DNA of 64,000 nucleotides from an uncultured Deferribacteres bacterium (GTDB taxonomy: Bacteria > Zhuqueibacterota > JdFR-76 > DREG01): assembly GCA_913009825.1 (NCBI GenBank), contig CAJVYQ010000011.1:1-64000 (forward strand), in the 5' to 3' direction. This document shows, piece by piece, positions 55,753 through 64,000 of this stretch. Position 1 is the stretch's first letter. Every line of letters begins with the position of its first letter. Both the position numbers and the translations under genes were made by a program. The notes below the pieces were generated by a model, which was given only the letters and a program-made list of their open reading frames with translations, was not told the DNA's origin and did not search any database.

Positions 55753-56892
55753 TCAAAAAACTAAAATGTTACAAATTTTCCAATAAAGCGCCAAAAGGTT
55801 TTCAAATTCACGATTCCAGTTAAAGTGATTTTTTACGGCCTGATAACCGTTTTCGCCCATTTGTCTGCCAAGTTCCGGATTGTCCAGAAGCCTGTCGATG
55901 GCATTTCCGATTTCTTTCACATTTGAAGGATCAACTATGATACCGCATCCAACTTTTTCGATGACATTTTTCCAGATCGGAATATCGGAAGCGATCAGTG
56001 GGAGGCGATTCATCATATAAGTGAACGCTTTGGTTGGCAGGCTGTCCAGATGGTTGGGAACAGGATAGTTCAAAACCAGTCCGATCTGTGCTTCCTGCAA
56101 AGCACGGGAAATGTGTTCCTGATCTGTGGTTACGGTTATTTTCACCCGGTCTGCAAGATTGTATTTCCCAATAAGTTTGCTTAATTCCCTTTTGTAAACC
56201 TCATCAACCGGACCAATTAATTCCAAAACAGAATTGTAGTGAACGACCATTGATAATGCACGAATCATTTCTTCAACACCGCGAATGGGAGTTGGTCTGC
56301 CTACATAAATGAGTTTCGCCCGATTTTTTGCATTTTTTATAGCAGCCGTTTCTGCAAAGACCGGATAATTCCGCACAACAGCGATTCTGTTTTGTGGAAA
56401 GGCGGCATAATCGGCAACAAATCGATCGGCAACAATCACCAGACCGTCGATCCAGGTAAACAGGACTCGTTCTAAAATAGAGTATATATTTGCCAAAACC
56501 GGGCGCAGCCACACAGGCAGCCAATATTTCGACCGGATGTCTTTGGCGACAATTTCATGTGCGTCGAAGATTACCGGAATCGAAAAACGCTGCTTCATGA
56601 ATGGCGCCAGCAAAAGCAATTCAGGATCGTGCAAATGAATTAACTTCGGTTTTAATTGCCGCACCATACGCCAAATATCCCATAAGCGAAATATTCTATG
56701 CCGGCGTTTGGCAACCCTGTGCAGATGATAAATGGAAACATCCCTTTTCCGTTCATCTTTTTCCGCCTGCGCAACAAGAGAAACTTTAAAACCGGCTTTC
56801 GCCAGTGAGCATGCCTCCTTTGTAAAAATGCGCAAATCATCAGCCTGGTGCACTGAACTTAGATGTGCGACATGAATATTTTTGTTTTTCAT
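55753..56892 (-). CDS. Glycosyltransferase family 4 protein
   Basis: I take ATG 56892 (MKNKNIHVAHLSSVHQ) as start; a frame-compatible ATG at 56940 adds 16 residues with no clear support. The protein has the GT-B layout: an N-terminal half with HLHDPELLLLAPF and VIFDAHEIVAKD, and a C-terminal half with LIYVGRPTPIRGVEEMIRAL and the nucleotide-sugar region IGLVLNYPVPNHLDSLPTK, then KAFTYMMNRLPLIAS. The expected GT4 E-x7-E motif is not obvious. The last residues (KICNILVF) come from the end of a dispersed repeat. It lies downstream of two GlgC-type genes, so glycan synthesis from nucleotide sugars is likely. Confidence 0.82.
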   Translation of the reverse strand: MKNKNIHVAHLSSVHQADDLRIFTKEACSLAKAGFKVSLVAQAEKDERKRDVSIYHLHRVAKRRHRIFRLWDIWRMVRQLKPKLIHLHDPELLLLAPFMKQRFSIPVIFDAHEIVAKDIRSKYWLPVWLRPVLANIYSILERVLFTWIDGLVIVADRFVADYAAFPQNRIAVVRNYPVFAETAAIKNAKNRAKLIYVGRPTPIRGVEEMIRALSMVVHYNSVLELIGPVDEVYKRELSKLIGKYNLADRVKITVTTDQEHISRALQEAQIGLVLNYPVPNHLDSLPTKAFTYMMNRLPLIASDIPIWKNVIEKVGCGIIVDPSNVKEIGNAIDRLLDNPELGRQMGENGYQAVKNHFNWNREFENLLALYWKICNILVF

Positions 56893-56949
56893 AGGAGAAG
56901 ATGTCTGTAGAATGAATATGCAGAATAAATATTCTGCCATGCGGTTCAG

Positions 56950-58182
56950 TTAAACCGGCTCTCCTACTTCCTGAAAATCAGTGATTTCCATTTTCGGGTA
57001 GGAATAAAGGTCGGTGAGCGGAAAGATTTTACAAAATTTCCCGATGCGCATCCCATCCGGCACAACGGATCGTTTGCCGATGAGGCATAAATTGGCTGAA
57101 TCCGCATCCGGTTTTCCAAGCCTGCATCCGGAACCAATCCGGACATCTTTATCGACAATGCAATAATCCAAATGAGCGGACGGGCCGATCCGGGTATCAT
57201 GAAGAATAATAGAATTATACACGGCCGCACCCGGCGCAACAGTAACTCCGGGCGACAGCACCGAATGTTCAACGCTTCCCTCGATGACACAACCGTGGGC
57301 GATGAACGAATTGCCAACCGAGGCGCCGGATGATAAATAAGTGGGCCCGCGGTCGCCGATTCTGCCCTCTTCCTCAAAATTTGTCGCTAAATTCCAGTTT
57401 TTTAGGTCAATCGGGGAATCCGCGGAAAATATTTCCATATTGGATTCCCAATAAGCCTGAACCGTGCCCACATCACGCCAATATCCGTTAAACGGATAGC
57501 CAAATGCCCGATGTTCCTGTATAAATATGGGGATCAGGTCATGACCGAAATCATCACCGGCAAGTTTGTGCAATTGTCCGATAAGGAATTTTGTTGAAAA
57601 AACGTAGATGCCCATGGAAGCCAGGTTGCTTTGAGGCTGTTCCGGTTTTTCCTGCCATGCGGTGATACGGTTGTTCCGGCTCAATGTGGCAATGCCAAAA
57701 TGATGCGCATTCCGCAGCGGCACCTGTATCATGCCGATGGTCAGATCCGCCCCATGCTCCCGGTGAAATTGAATCATGGCGGCATAATCCATTTTATAAA
57801 TATGATCGCCGGAAAGAATTAACAAATACCCGGCATCAAAGTTTTCAATGTAATTGAGATTTTGCCGGATAGCATCTGCTGTTCCCCGGTACCAATCGGA
57901 ATCTTTGCGTCCCGTGCTGGGAGGAAGAATGTTAATGCTGCGGGTTCTACCGTTAAAATCCCAGGCAGTACCCACGCCGATATGTTCGATGAGCGAAAGC
58001 GGTTTATATTGCGGCAGCACCGTCACATGACTCAATCCGGAATTCATGACATTGCTCAGCGTAAAATCGATAATGCGGTAAATTCCGGCAAAAGGTACGG
58101 CAGGTTTGGCGCGCAATTGAGACAGGATGCTCAACCGCTTGCCGACTCCCCCGGCAAGAATCATGACCAGTGTTTTATTCAT
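56950..58182 (-). CDS. glgC: Glucose-1-phosphate adenylyltransferase (catalytic-type GlgC)
   Basis: The 410-residue protein has the intact nucleotide-binding motif AGGVGKRLSILSQLRAKPAV near the N-terminus. PFAGIYRIIDFTLSN, GTADAIRQN and LSGDHIYKMDY follow in the nucleotidyltransferase domain, and a left-handed beta-helix C-terminal part (ISIILHDTRIGP-type hexapeptides). It makes ADP-glucose (or a related NDP-sugar) from glucose-1-phosphate for glycogen or related glucans. It follows a second GlgC-type gene by 28 bp and precedes the glycosyltransferase, a likely operon. Glycogen synthase and branching enzyme are not in the window. Confidence 0.88.
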   Translation of the reverse strand: MNKTLVMILAGGVGKRLSILSQLRAKPAVPFAGIYRIIDFTLSNVMNSGLSHVTVLPQYKPLSLIEHIGVGTAWDFNGRTRSINILPPSTGRKDSDWYRGTADAIRQNLNYIENFDAGYLLILSGDHIYKMDYAAMIQFHREHGADLTIGMIQVPLRNAHHFGIATLSRNNRITAWQEKPEQPQSNLASMGIYVFSTKFLIGQLHKLAGDDFGHDLIPIFIQEHRAFGYPFNGYWRDVGTVQAYWESNMEIFSADSPIDLKNWNLATNFEEEGRIGDRGPTYLSSGASVGNSFIAHGCVIEGSVEHSVLSPGVTVAPGAAVYNSIILHDTRIGPSAHLDYCIVDKDVRIGSGCRLGKPDADSANLCLIGKRSVVPDGMRIGKFCKIFPLTDLYSYPKMEITDFQEVGEPV

Positions 58183-58210
58183 AAACCCAAAATTCCCGAT
58201 AACCGCTCAA

Positions 58211-59389
58211 TTACCCGATCAATTCACCTTCACCGAACACTTGCAGCTCAGCCGGGTTGGCAGCAAGATCGGTTTGATTTCCCAACGTAACACCGGGCGC
58301 AACCCGGATATCTACATCTAAAATCACATTATTTAAAAACGTGTTTTCGCCCAGTTTGGTATCGAACATAACGATGGAATTGTAAACTTTCGCTCCTTTG
58401 GCCACCCTCACTCCCGGAGACAACACGCTGTTCACAACTTCGCCCTCTATTACACAACCGCTACAAACCAGGCTATTTTTAACCAAAGAACCGAATTTAA
58501 TCATTGCAGGAACCCGGTCTCTGATCCCACGGTGGTCAAGGTTGGTGCGAATCTGCCATTTCTCCGGGTCAATCTGCCGGCGATTGTTGAGCAGATTCAT
58601 ATTTGAATGCCAGAATTCCGGGATTGTCCGGGTATATCCCCAATAGCCTTCATATTTATAGCCAAACAGGCGGTACTTCCCACTTGCTTCGGTCAGCGTG
58701 GTAATCAAATCCCGACCGAATTCTATGGTTTCCTGATTTTTTGCCAATGGTTTCATCATCGCCAGGCAGCGGAGAAGAAATTCGGTTTCAAAAACATAAA
58801 TTGTCAGTGATGCCCAGTCGAAGCGCTCTGTTTTCGGTTTTTCCAAATACCGGATGATTTTACCGCCGGTTCCACTATCTTCATCATCAATCTGTGCCAC
58901 ACCGAACCGGTTAGAGTAGGCAGGATCGATTTTAATGAACCCGACAGTTAAATTGGCCTTTTTCCGGGTATGATAGCGGATGATCTCCCGGTAATTCATT
59001 TTGTAAATATGATCGCCGGAGACGATCAGCACTCGCTTCGGACCTGCAGCACGAACAAAGTTGATATTTTGCTGCACTGCATCGATAGTACCGTTGTACC
59101 AATCCGAATACGTATCTCCCTTGAATGGCGGTAAAAGTGTGAGAGAGCGGTTTCGGCCCCAGAGGTCCCAGGAACGACCGTCCAGAATATGGTTGATTAG
59201 CGGAGAAGACCGGTACTGCGCCAACAACCCCACGGTACTTATGTGCGAATGCATCATATTACTCAATGGAAAATCGATGATGCGATACATACCGCCAAAC
59301 GGAACAGCCGATTTAGGCCTGAATTTGGTTAATTTCTTCAATTCATCCACCCGGCCGCCGGCCAGAATAAAGGCTAAATCCTCCTGCAT
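58211..59389 (-). CDS. Second GlgC-type protein with altered nucleotide-binding loop
   Basis: ATG 59389 is used, with GGAG seven bases upstream. The 392-residue protein is a full-length GlgC relative (PKSAVPFGGMYRIIDFPLSN, GTIDAVQQN, VSGDHIYKMNY), but the loop normally reading GGxGxRL is LAGGRVDELKKL. The arginine and second glycine are therefore lost or moved. Such variants pair with a normal GlgC in several bacteria and may be regulatory or have another sugar specificity; that is inference. It is the first gene of the GlgC pair. Confidence 0.8.
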   Translation of the reverse strand: MQEDLAFILAGGRVDELKKLTKFRPKSAVPFGGMYRIIDFPLSNMMHSHISTVGLLAQYRSSPLINHILDGRSWDLWGRNRSLTLLPPFKGDTYSDWYNGTIDAVQQNINFVRAAGPKRVLIVSGDHIYKMNYREIIRYHTRKKANLTVGFIKIDPAYSNRFGVAQIDDEDSGTGGKIIRYLEKPKTERFDWASLTIYVFETEFLLRCLAMMKPLAKNQETIEFGRDLITTLTEASGKYRLFGYKYEGYWGYTRTIPEFWHSNMNLLNNRRQIDPEKWQIRTNLDHRGIRDRVPAMIKFGSLVKNSLVCSGCVIEGEVVNSVLSPGVRVAKGAKVYNSIVMFDTKLGENTFLNNVILDVDIRVAPGVTLGNQTDLAANPAELQVFGEGELIG

Positions 59390-59742
59390 GAACACTCCGG
59401 GATAAACTAAAAAAATAGTTGAAAATAATATAAGTTACAAGCAAACTTAGCGAATCGCAAGAAGAAATCGGGTAGGTTCATAAAACCTGAATTATAAAGA
59501 TAGTAACTTTCAAGAAACTTGATAAATCAGGCCACAGAATAGAAATGCTACAGAAAAAGCAAAATAATTATTTTGCCATCTTTTTCTGACAGAATGGATT
59601 CTTCGACAATAGCGGAACTAAACTTACGCCGAAAGCTCAGGCCAGACCCCCGTTAAGGACCGGAAATTCCTCCCCCCTTTATAAGGAAAGGTTTAGAGAG
59701 GTTAAATCCCTTTTGCAGAATCATTGAAAACAATTTGCATAT
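59390..59742. other. Intergenic gap between the DUF2851 gene and the glgC pair
   Basis: Upstream of the glgC-type start an AT-rich leader contains a weak TTGCGA...TAACTT-like pair on the minus strand that I would not call. The rest holds repeat debris (CCCTTTATAAGG). No gene seen. Confidence 0.4.
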
Positions 59743-61164
59743 CTAACCTGTTTCCGCTTCTATTTTGCTGCATTCCCGGCAATACCACTTCGGACAGAAT
59801 GATTTGGCCAGGTGGATCATTCCCTGCTGTTTACAGGAAGTTATTTTACCATAAAAGTCGCTTTTACTGTTTATCTTTAATTGGTCAGACATTTTCCGGG
59901 TGATCTGGTTGGCGTCCAGTTTGGGGGATGTGAGGTAAACAGTTTTGGCAAGGTTATGTAATTCAAAATCATCGGCCTCTTCCGTGTAAGCCCAAACAAT
60001 CGGCAGCACAACATTCACAAGAATCTCCTTTGCTTTTCCCGGGCCGATCAGCCGGGCATTTCTCTGAACCAGCATGATATTTTGTTCCTGCAACTGAAAG
60101 TGATTTTGCCAAAACCCGTAACTTTCCACAATAAAATGATTTTGCAACGCGGGGAAAATTTTCACCGGTTGATCCCGCAAATCCCGGAAAATGGACAAAA
60201 CAGGTTCCAATAACCCGGCTTGTCGATGCAACAACAGGAATTTACACAGGCCCGCTATTCGCACAGTGGGGAAATTTTGTGGCCGGAGCCGGAAGAATTT
60301 CCAATCGATGAATTGCATTTCACTGATTTTATGATTTGATTTAAACCGGAGCCAGTAGAATTTCAAACGCTGCACAAATTGGACAATTTCCGTAGGCAAA
60401 ATGGGAATTTCTTCTTCAGCCTGAGATAATATTCCGGAAACACCAAAGAAGACACTCTGCAATTTAAGTAATTTTTCATCCCGCTTGGCCCCATTCTGCC
60501 CGCTCAACTCCCAAACCACGGCAAGCGGTAACATCAAAGCCAGGCGCAAAAACGGCTCTCTATTCTTAGCATAGCCCAAGGCTTCACATAAACCCTGGTA
60601 GAGTAGATCATTGAATTGAAAATAATCTCTCTCCTCTATGAACCTTTCTTTTTTCAGCCGGAGCCGTTCCAGGCCCCAATAATCCAATATTTTTTCTTTT
60701 TGAGATTGTGTTTTATCGCTGAGTAAACAGATCTCCGGCCAACTCTTTTTATTCTTCGTAGAATCTATGCGGGCATGCAGTCTGGAGACCGATTCATCCA
60801 GATACCTGCTGAGAATAAGTGTTGGCAAAACCGTACCCGCTTCGGTTTGATATTCTTTTGCCTTCCGGTGGTAGAAGAATACGGCATGCAGAATCACATT
60901 ATTGTAATGTTTATCGAGGTGATGTTTGTGCAAAAACCAATCCGGACTATTGATATGAATTTCAATGTCGCCTTTTTTCAATTCCCCATTAATTTTGATG
61001 ATGGCGCCCAAAAAGTCAGGTCCGGCATCCATATTCCAACGGCCGCGGAAAATAATTTCCACCCTTCGCCCGTCGGTAGTCTCCAGTTTATCCGAACGTA
61101 AATGTTCACCGTCCCAAATATGATAGAGAAAACTTTCCTTGAAATTCTGTGATAAATCGTTCAT
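59743..61164 (-). CDS. DUF2851 family protein
   Basis: The 473-residue protein matches the DUF2851 family, which is found mainly in Bacteroidota and related phyla. It opens with LYHIWDGEHLRS and has the conserved FRGRWNMDAGPDFLGAIIKI and KGDIEIHINSPDWFLHKHH blocks. The C-terminus has a likely metal-binding end (KQQGMIHLAKSFCP, YCRECSKIE). The function is unknown. It is a useful marker that the organism is FCB-like. It lies between the VTT membrane protein and the glgC pair, all on the minus strand. Confidence 0.85.
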   Translation of the reverse strand: MNDLSQNFKESFLYHIWDGEHLRSDKLETTDGRRVEIIFRGRWNMDAGPDFLGAIIKINGELKKGDIEIHINSPDWFLHKHHLDKHYNNVILHAVFFYHRKAKEYQTEAGTVLPTLILSRYLDESVSRLHARIDSTKNKKSWPEICLLSDKTQSQKEKILDYWGLERLRLKKERFIEERDYFQFNDLLYQGLCEALGYAKNREPFLRLALMLPLAVVWELSGQNGAKRDEKLLKLQSVFFGVSGILSQAEEEIPILPTEIVQFVQRLKFYWLRFKSNHKISEMQFIDWKFFRLRPQNFPTVRIAGLCKFLLLHRQAGLLEPVLSIFRDLRDQPVKIFPALQNHFIVESYGFWQNHFQLQEQNIMLVQRNARLIGPGKAKEILVNVVLPIVWAYTEEADDFELHNLAKTVYLTSPKLDANQITRKMSDQLKINSKSDFYGKITSCKQQGMIHLAKSFCPKWYCRECSKIEAETG

Positions 61165-61248
61165 TAAAAATAGATGTAGTTAAATAATTATGATGGAACA
61201 GAAATGTTTCCTTCACCCCGGCGATAAAAAAATGGTTTCAAAAAGCTC

Positions 61249-61932
61249 TTAAATGCTTCGCTCTGTGATGGGGATCCGATGATAAATTTTAACCGCGCGT
61301 CTGATTAGTTCAATCAATAAAGTTGCGCTTAAAAGAATGATAGCGATTAATTTGGAATAGGCTAATTGGGAGCCTAAAAATGCAAAGATAAGAATACGGG
61401 GGAGTCTGCCTAAAAATGTGGCCGTCAGAAATTTCCACAACTTATATTTCCGGGTAATTGCCAGCAAACGAATCACATCCACAGGGAGAGGGATCATAGA
61501 GGCGATCATGATACTCCGGAAGGAGAATTTATCAAAATAACCGGCATATTTTTTGTACTTCCCATTCTGTTTCAATTTTGCAATCCGGTCGAACCGCATA
61601 AGAAAATCGATCACTTTGTATTCCATGAAGGCGGCGATGGCCGCACCAATGGAGCCCAGAAGAACAATCCATCCTATGTGATAATCATGAGAAATATACA
61701 AAACAATGGGAAAGGTGGGTACGGGAACCAGGTTGCAGGAAATACTCAAAACTAAAAAATAGCTCATCAACTCATTGTATCTGGCGGGTAACAGATGCAG
61801 ATAATAGATGAGAAAGGCAATTGCGGCAATGCCGACAAAAAGGAATATTTTCAGGTAATTAAGTTTTTTTCTGGATTCGTAACTTAATTGCGAAAACTGA
61901 GAGCCATTTTGCCGTGTATTTATACTTAGCAT
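61249..61932 (-). CDS. VTT/SNARE-associated-like membrane protein
   Basis: The 227-residue protein has about five hydrophobic helices. The first, near residues 30-47, is FLFVGIAAIAFLIYYLHL. The central part resembles the VTT (DedA-like) domain: NLVPVPTFPIVLYI, then GSIGAAIAAFMEYKVIDFLM, and SMIPLPVDVIRLLA before GRLPRILIFAFLGS. DedA/VTT proteins are putative lipid scramblases or half-transporters in the inner membrane. No partner is evident from the neighbours. Confidence 0.7.
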   Translation of the reverse strand: MLSINTRQNGSQFSQLSYESRKKLNYLKIFLFVGIAAIAFLIYYLHLLPARYNELMSYFLVLSISCNLVPVPTFPIVLYISHDYHIGWIVLLGSIGAAIAAFMEYKVIDFLMRFDRIAKLKQNGKYKKYAGYFDKFSFRSIMIASMIPLPVDVIRLLAITRKYKLWKFLTATFLGRLPRILIFAFLGSQLAYSKLIAIILLSATLLIELIRRAVKIYHRIPITERSI

Positions 61933-62038
61933 AAATTCATTTATCCGAACCAGAGAAAAATAAGCAGAGAAGACATTTTAGACTTGCCCTAATATAATGA
62001 ACAGGATTAAAAAATGCAAATAATTTATTACAGAAAAT

Positions 62039-62533
62039 TCATTTTTTGATGACGTTCAAAATATGCTGCTCAAATTCTTTATAGGATTTTGCTCCGATCA
62101 ATTTTTTCTGCACTATCCCATTTTTATCGATGATAAATGAAGTGGGCACTACTTTGATGTTTCCAAAGGTACGCACAATGGCAGGATTCGCGAGTAAAAC
62201 CGGGTAATTTATTTTCATATTCCGGGCAAATTTTTTAATATCTTTCGGATTGCCCGAACTGACGGCGATGGAGATAACGGAAAAATCCGGCCCTTTATAT
62301 TTTTTCTGAAGCCGGACCAGATCGGGAATTTCATGGCGGCACGGACCGCACCAGGTTGCCCAAAAATTGATCAGCACGGTTTTTCCCTTCAATGTGGCTG
62401 AAGAAACCATTTTGCCGTCCAGATTTTTCAATTTGAACCGCGGCAGCGCACGGTTCTGAGCAATTGAAATATCCTTTTGGCTGAAAAACAACGCGATCGT
62501 TAAAAAAACAAATAAAATATATTTTGATCTCAT
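62039..62533 (-). CDS. TlpA/ResA-like thioredoxin
   Basis: A signal peptide or anchor (MRSKYILFVFLTIALFFSQ) precedes a thioredoxin domain with WATWCGPCRHEIPDL, then VVPTSFIIDKNG and LIGAKSYKEFE. The 164-residue length is typical. It is a periplasmic or membrane-anchored thiol reductase, probably receiving electrons from the DsbD-like protein encoded 18 bp upstream. Together they would support cytochrome c maturation or disulfide repair. Confidence 0.85.
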   Translation of the reverse strand: MRSKYILFVFLTIALFFSQKDISIAQNRALPRFKLKNLDGKMVSSATLKGKTVLINFWATWCGPCRHEIPDLVRLQKKYKGPDFSVISIAVSSGNPKDIKKFARNMKINYPVLLANPAIVRTFGNIKVVPTSFIIDKNGIVQKKLIGAKSYKEFEQHILNVIKK

Positions 62534-62551
62534 TGGTCTCTCTCAGTTCAT

Positions 62552-64000
62552 CTATTTTCCACCGGATAGAGTTGCCTGCATCCGTTTTAACAATTCAGCC
62601 GGTTTCATAAATCCGATTTCACGAAGGTTTGTTATCTCGTTCCCTTTGGCATCGATGAATACGAGAGTCGGCATCCCGGTTACATGAAACTTGTTCATGA
62701 ACGCCCGTATTTTTGCGTTGGGAGCGGTACAATCAACTTTAACCATGGTGAAGTTCTTTGCTATCTCCACAATCTGCGGATCCGGAAATGTCTTTTTTTC
62801 CAACTCTTTGCAGGGTGCACACCAATCAGCATAAAAATCGATAAAAACCGGTTTCTCATCCGTAACCAATTCCGCAACACTTTCCCCTGAATATTGATGC
62901 CAATCGATTTCCGGCGCTTCATAATGAATAGCGCTGTCGACCCACAAAATACCAATCAGAATGAGCAGAGCGCCAAAAATCCCGCGGCCAATTTTGAATG
63001 CTTTTGTGTAGCCGGGTGCATGATCCAGAAAACCTAATAGTAAACCACCGAAAATCGCTAACAGGCCAAAAAAGAAGCCCTGCATATCCGCAATATGCCT
63101 GGCCTGAGGCAGGAAGAAATAGAGCGCTACACCCACCAACAGAACGCCAAAGAATTTTTTAATCCAGATCATCCACATCCCGGATTGCGGTAACTTAGTA
63201 AGCAGACCGGAAAAAGTAGCCAAAATCAAATAGGGTAAACCCAACCCAAGTCCCATCACAAAAAACAGCATTGTTCCTTTGACAACAATTCCCAGTTTTG
63301 CAACCAGGCCAACCAAACCGATGATGATCCCGGCCGCACAGGGAGCGATGACGACACCGACCGTCAGTCCCATAATCAGGGAACCGATTATTCCCTCCCG
63401 GGCCTGGCCGAATTTATTCATAAAAGATGCCGGTATCCGGATTTCAAAAGCGCCAAACATACTGGCTGCCATGGCCAGGATAATCACGGTTACAATGATG
63501 ACAAACCAGGGATTCTGGAATAAAAACCCCCATTGTTTCCCGGCGAGACCGGAAATTAACCCTAACAGAGCAAAAATAATGGCAATACCAATCACATAAA
63601 AAGAGGCTCTCAGCAACGCATGCCCCCTCTTTTTGTCCGTCTGCCCGCCAAAATAACTAACCGTAATGGGAATCACGGGATAAACACAGGGGGTTAAATT
63701 TAATGCCAGGCCAAACACAAAAAAAGCCGCGATAGCATAAAACAGTCCTTTTTCAATAATCTCTTTGGCTTTTGCTTCATCGCTGGTTAAAACCTGTCCA
63801 GCCTCAGTTGACACTATTATTTCTTTTTCTACCGGAATCGCCTTAAAAATTTCCTGATTAATGGGAACCGCCGGTTGGGAAGCATCCACTACCTGAACTG
63901 TAAGTTGAAATTTGTCCTGCTGCGGCATAAAACAGTTTTGATCGGTACATGCCTGGTACGAAAAAACGCCGCTTAAAAGTAGCGGCCCCGGGGGAAAAGT
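62552..64000 (-). CDS. dsbD: DsbD-like thiol:disulfide interchange protein, 5' end outside window
   Basis: The frame stays open to the window edge. The bases beyond the ATG at 63928 encode LLLSGVFSYQACTDQNCFMP, part of a DsbD alpha domain with its CxxxxC pair, so that ATG is internal and the gene is cut by the window. Next comes the membrane DsbD beta domain with cysteines in LTPCVYPVIPI and APCAAGIIIG and about eight helices. A C-terminal thioredoxin domain has YADWCAPCKELEKK. It carries electrons from cytoplasmic thioredoxin across the inner membrane to periplasmic proteins such as the TlpA-like protein encoded next. Confidence 0.9.
   Translation of the reverse strand, partial: TFPPGPLLLSGVFSYQACTDQNCFMPQQDKFQLTVQVVDASQPAVPINQEIFKAIPVEKEIIVSTEAGQVLTSDEAKAKEIIEKGLFYAIAAFFVFGLALNLTPCVYPVIPITVSYFGGQTDKKRGHALLRASFYVIGIAIIFALLGLISGLAGKQWGFLFQNPWFVIIVTVIILAMAASMFGAFEIRIPASFMNKFGQAREGIIGSLIMGLTVGVVIAPCAAGIIIGLVGLVAKLGIVVKGTMLFFVMGLGLGLPYLILATFSGLLTKLPQSGMWMIWIKKFFGVLLVGVALYFFLPQARHIADMQGFFFGLLAIFGGLLLGFLDHAPGYTKAFKIGRGIFGALLILIGILWVDSAIHYEAPEIDWHQYSGESVAELVTDEKPVFIDFYADWCAPCKELEKKTFPDPQIVEIAKNFTMVKVDCTAPNAKIRAFMNKFHVTGMPTLVFIDAKGNEITNLREIGFMKPAELLKRMQATLSGGK

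Larger units (their letters stand above)
55356..55775. mobile_element. Family 3 repeat disrupted by two other repeats (nested)
   Basis: Outer ends: AAGTAACACTT...TTAGTTCTTTGAAAAA on the left and TTCAAAAAACTAAAATGTTACAAA on the right (about 55753-55776), inverted copies of the same word. The left end is split by the 55365-55485 element. A family 1 element (55515-55643) sits just inside. The remaining interior carries GTCATTCCCG...CGGGAATGAC, as in the family 3 element at 37279. Confidence 0.6.

Noticed and set aside
1-64000. CRISPR array, rRNA or tRNA genes
   Set aside because: I found no regularly spaced direct repeats with unique spacers, and no rRNA or complete tRNA cloverleaf by eye.
63929-64000. 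Start of the DsbD-like gene at ATG 63928
   Set aside because: The frame continues to the window edge with family-typical residues (SGVFSYQACTDQNC), so that ATG is internal.

Overview
The window looks like a piece of a Gram-negative bacterial chromosome with moderate GC. An outer membrane is implied by LolC/E and LolD, Tat-targeted sulfatases, a tricorn-type protease and DsbD/TlpA. The gene mix (DUF2851 protein, two different GlgC-type enzymes, fused membrane/spermidine-synthase/TPR protein, FAD plus Fe-S D-lactate-type oxidase, sulfatases) suggests a poorly sampled FCB-like lineage such as the KSB1/Calditrichota group. That placement is inference. I saw no rRNA, tRNA or CRISPR.

Region by region. 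0-8.4 kb is a decayed defence island. It holds a partial GHKL/AlbA-type regulator, a type IIG-like restriction-modification gene cut off before its catalytic motif, three remnants of such genes' C-terminal tail, a PD-(D/E)XK-like ORF, and an intact AT-rich three-gene cassette (MORC/MutL-like GHKL ATPase, Rossmann-like protein, DNA methylase). The cassette is framed by two miniature inverted-repeat elements, and a HicBA relic follows. 9.5-12.8 kb: two Tat-exported sulfatases. 13.5-17.2 kb: D-lactate/glycolate-type oxidase and a cyclase-family hydrolase. 17.5-25.8 kb: housekeeping genes, namely a SpoIID-like protein, prfB with a canonical +1 frameshift, alr, lysS, lolC/E, lolD and an McsA-like zinc protein. 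26-32 kb: fused membrane/SpeE-like/TPR protein and a heparinase-like protein. 32.4-38.8 kb: an unusual redox cluster in which two neighbouring genes carry the same CDGSH-ferredoxin-CDGSH front end on unrelated catalytic modules (glutamate synthase-like; Rieske plus TPP enzyme), followed by a triple-rhodanese protein. 39-45.3 kb: a KamA-like radical SAM enzyme, an mntP relic, glpD and rapA. 45.5-48.5 kb: an AT-rich minus-strand operon sce7726 (PD-(D/E)XK-like), sce7725 (Beta-protein-like) and a RES-domain protein, a candidate defence or toxin module. 49-54.8 kb: Rho-N-like protein, tricorn-like protease and UroD-family protein. 55.7-64 kb: a minus-strand block with a GT4 glycosyltransferase, two GlgC-type proteins, DUF2851, a VTT membrane protein, TlpA-like thioredoxin and DsbD (cut by the window edge).

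A second theme is small non-autonomous repeats. At least three families with terminal inverted repeats can be delimited by eye, several with exact flanking direct repeats of 5 to 8 bp. One intergenic region (55.3-55.8 kb) carries nested insertions, and repeats have supplied the end of one gene and probably the start of another.

All calls rest on reading motifs and context; no database search was run.
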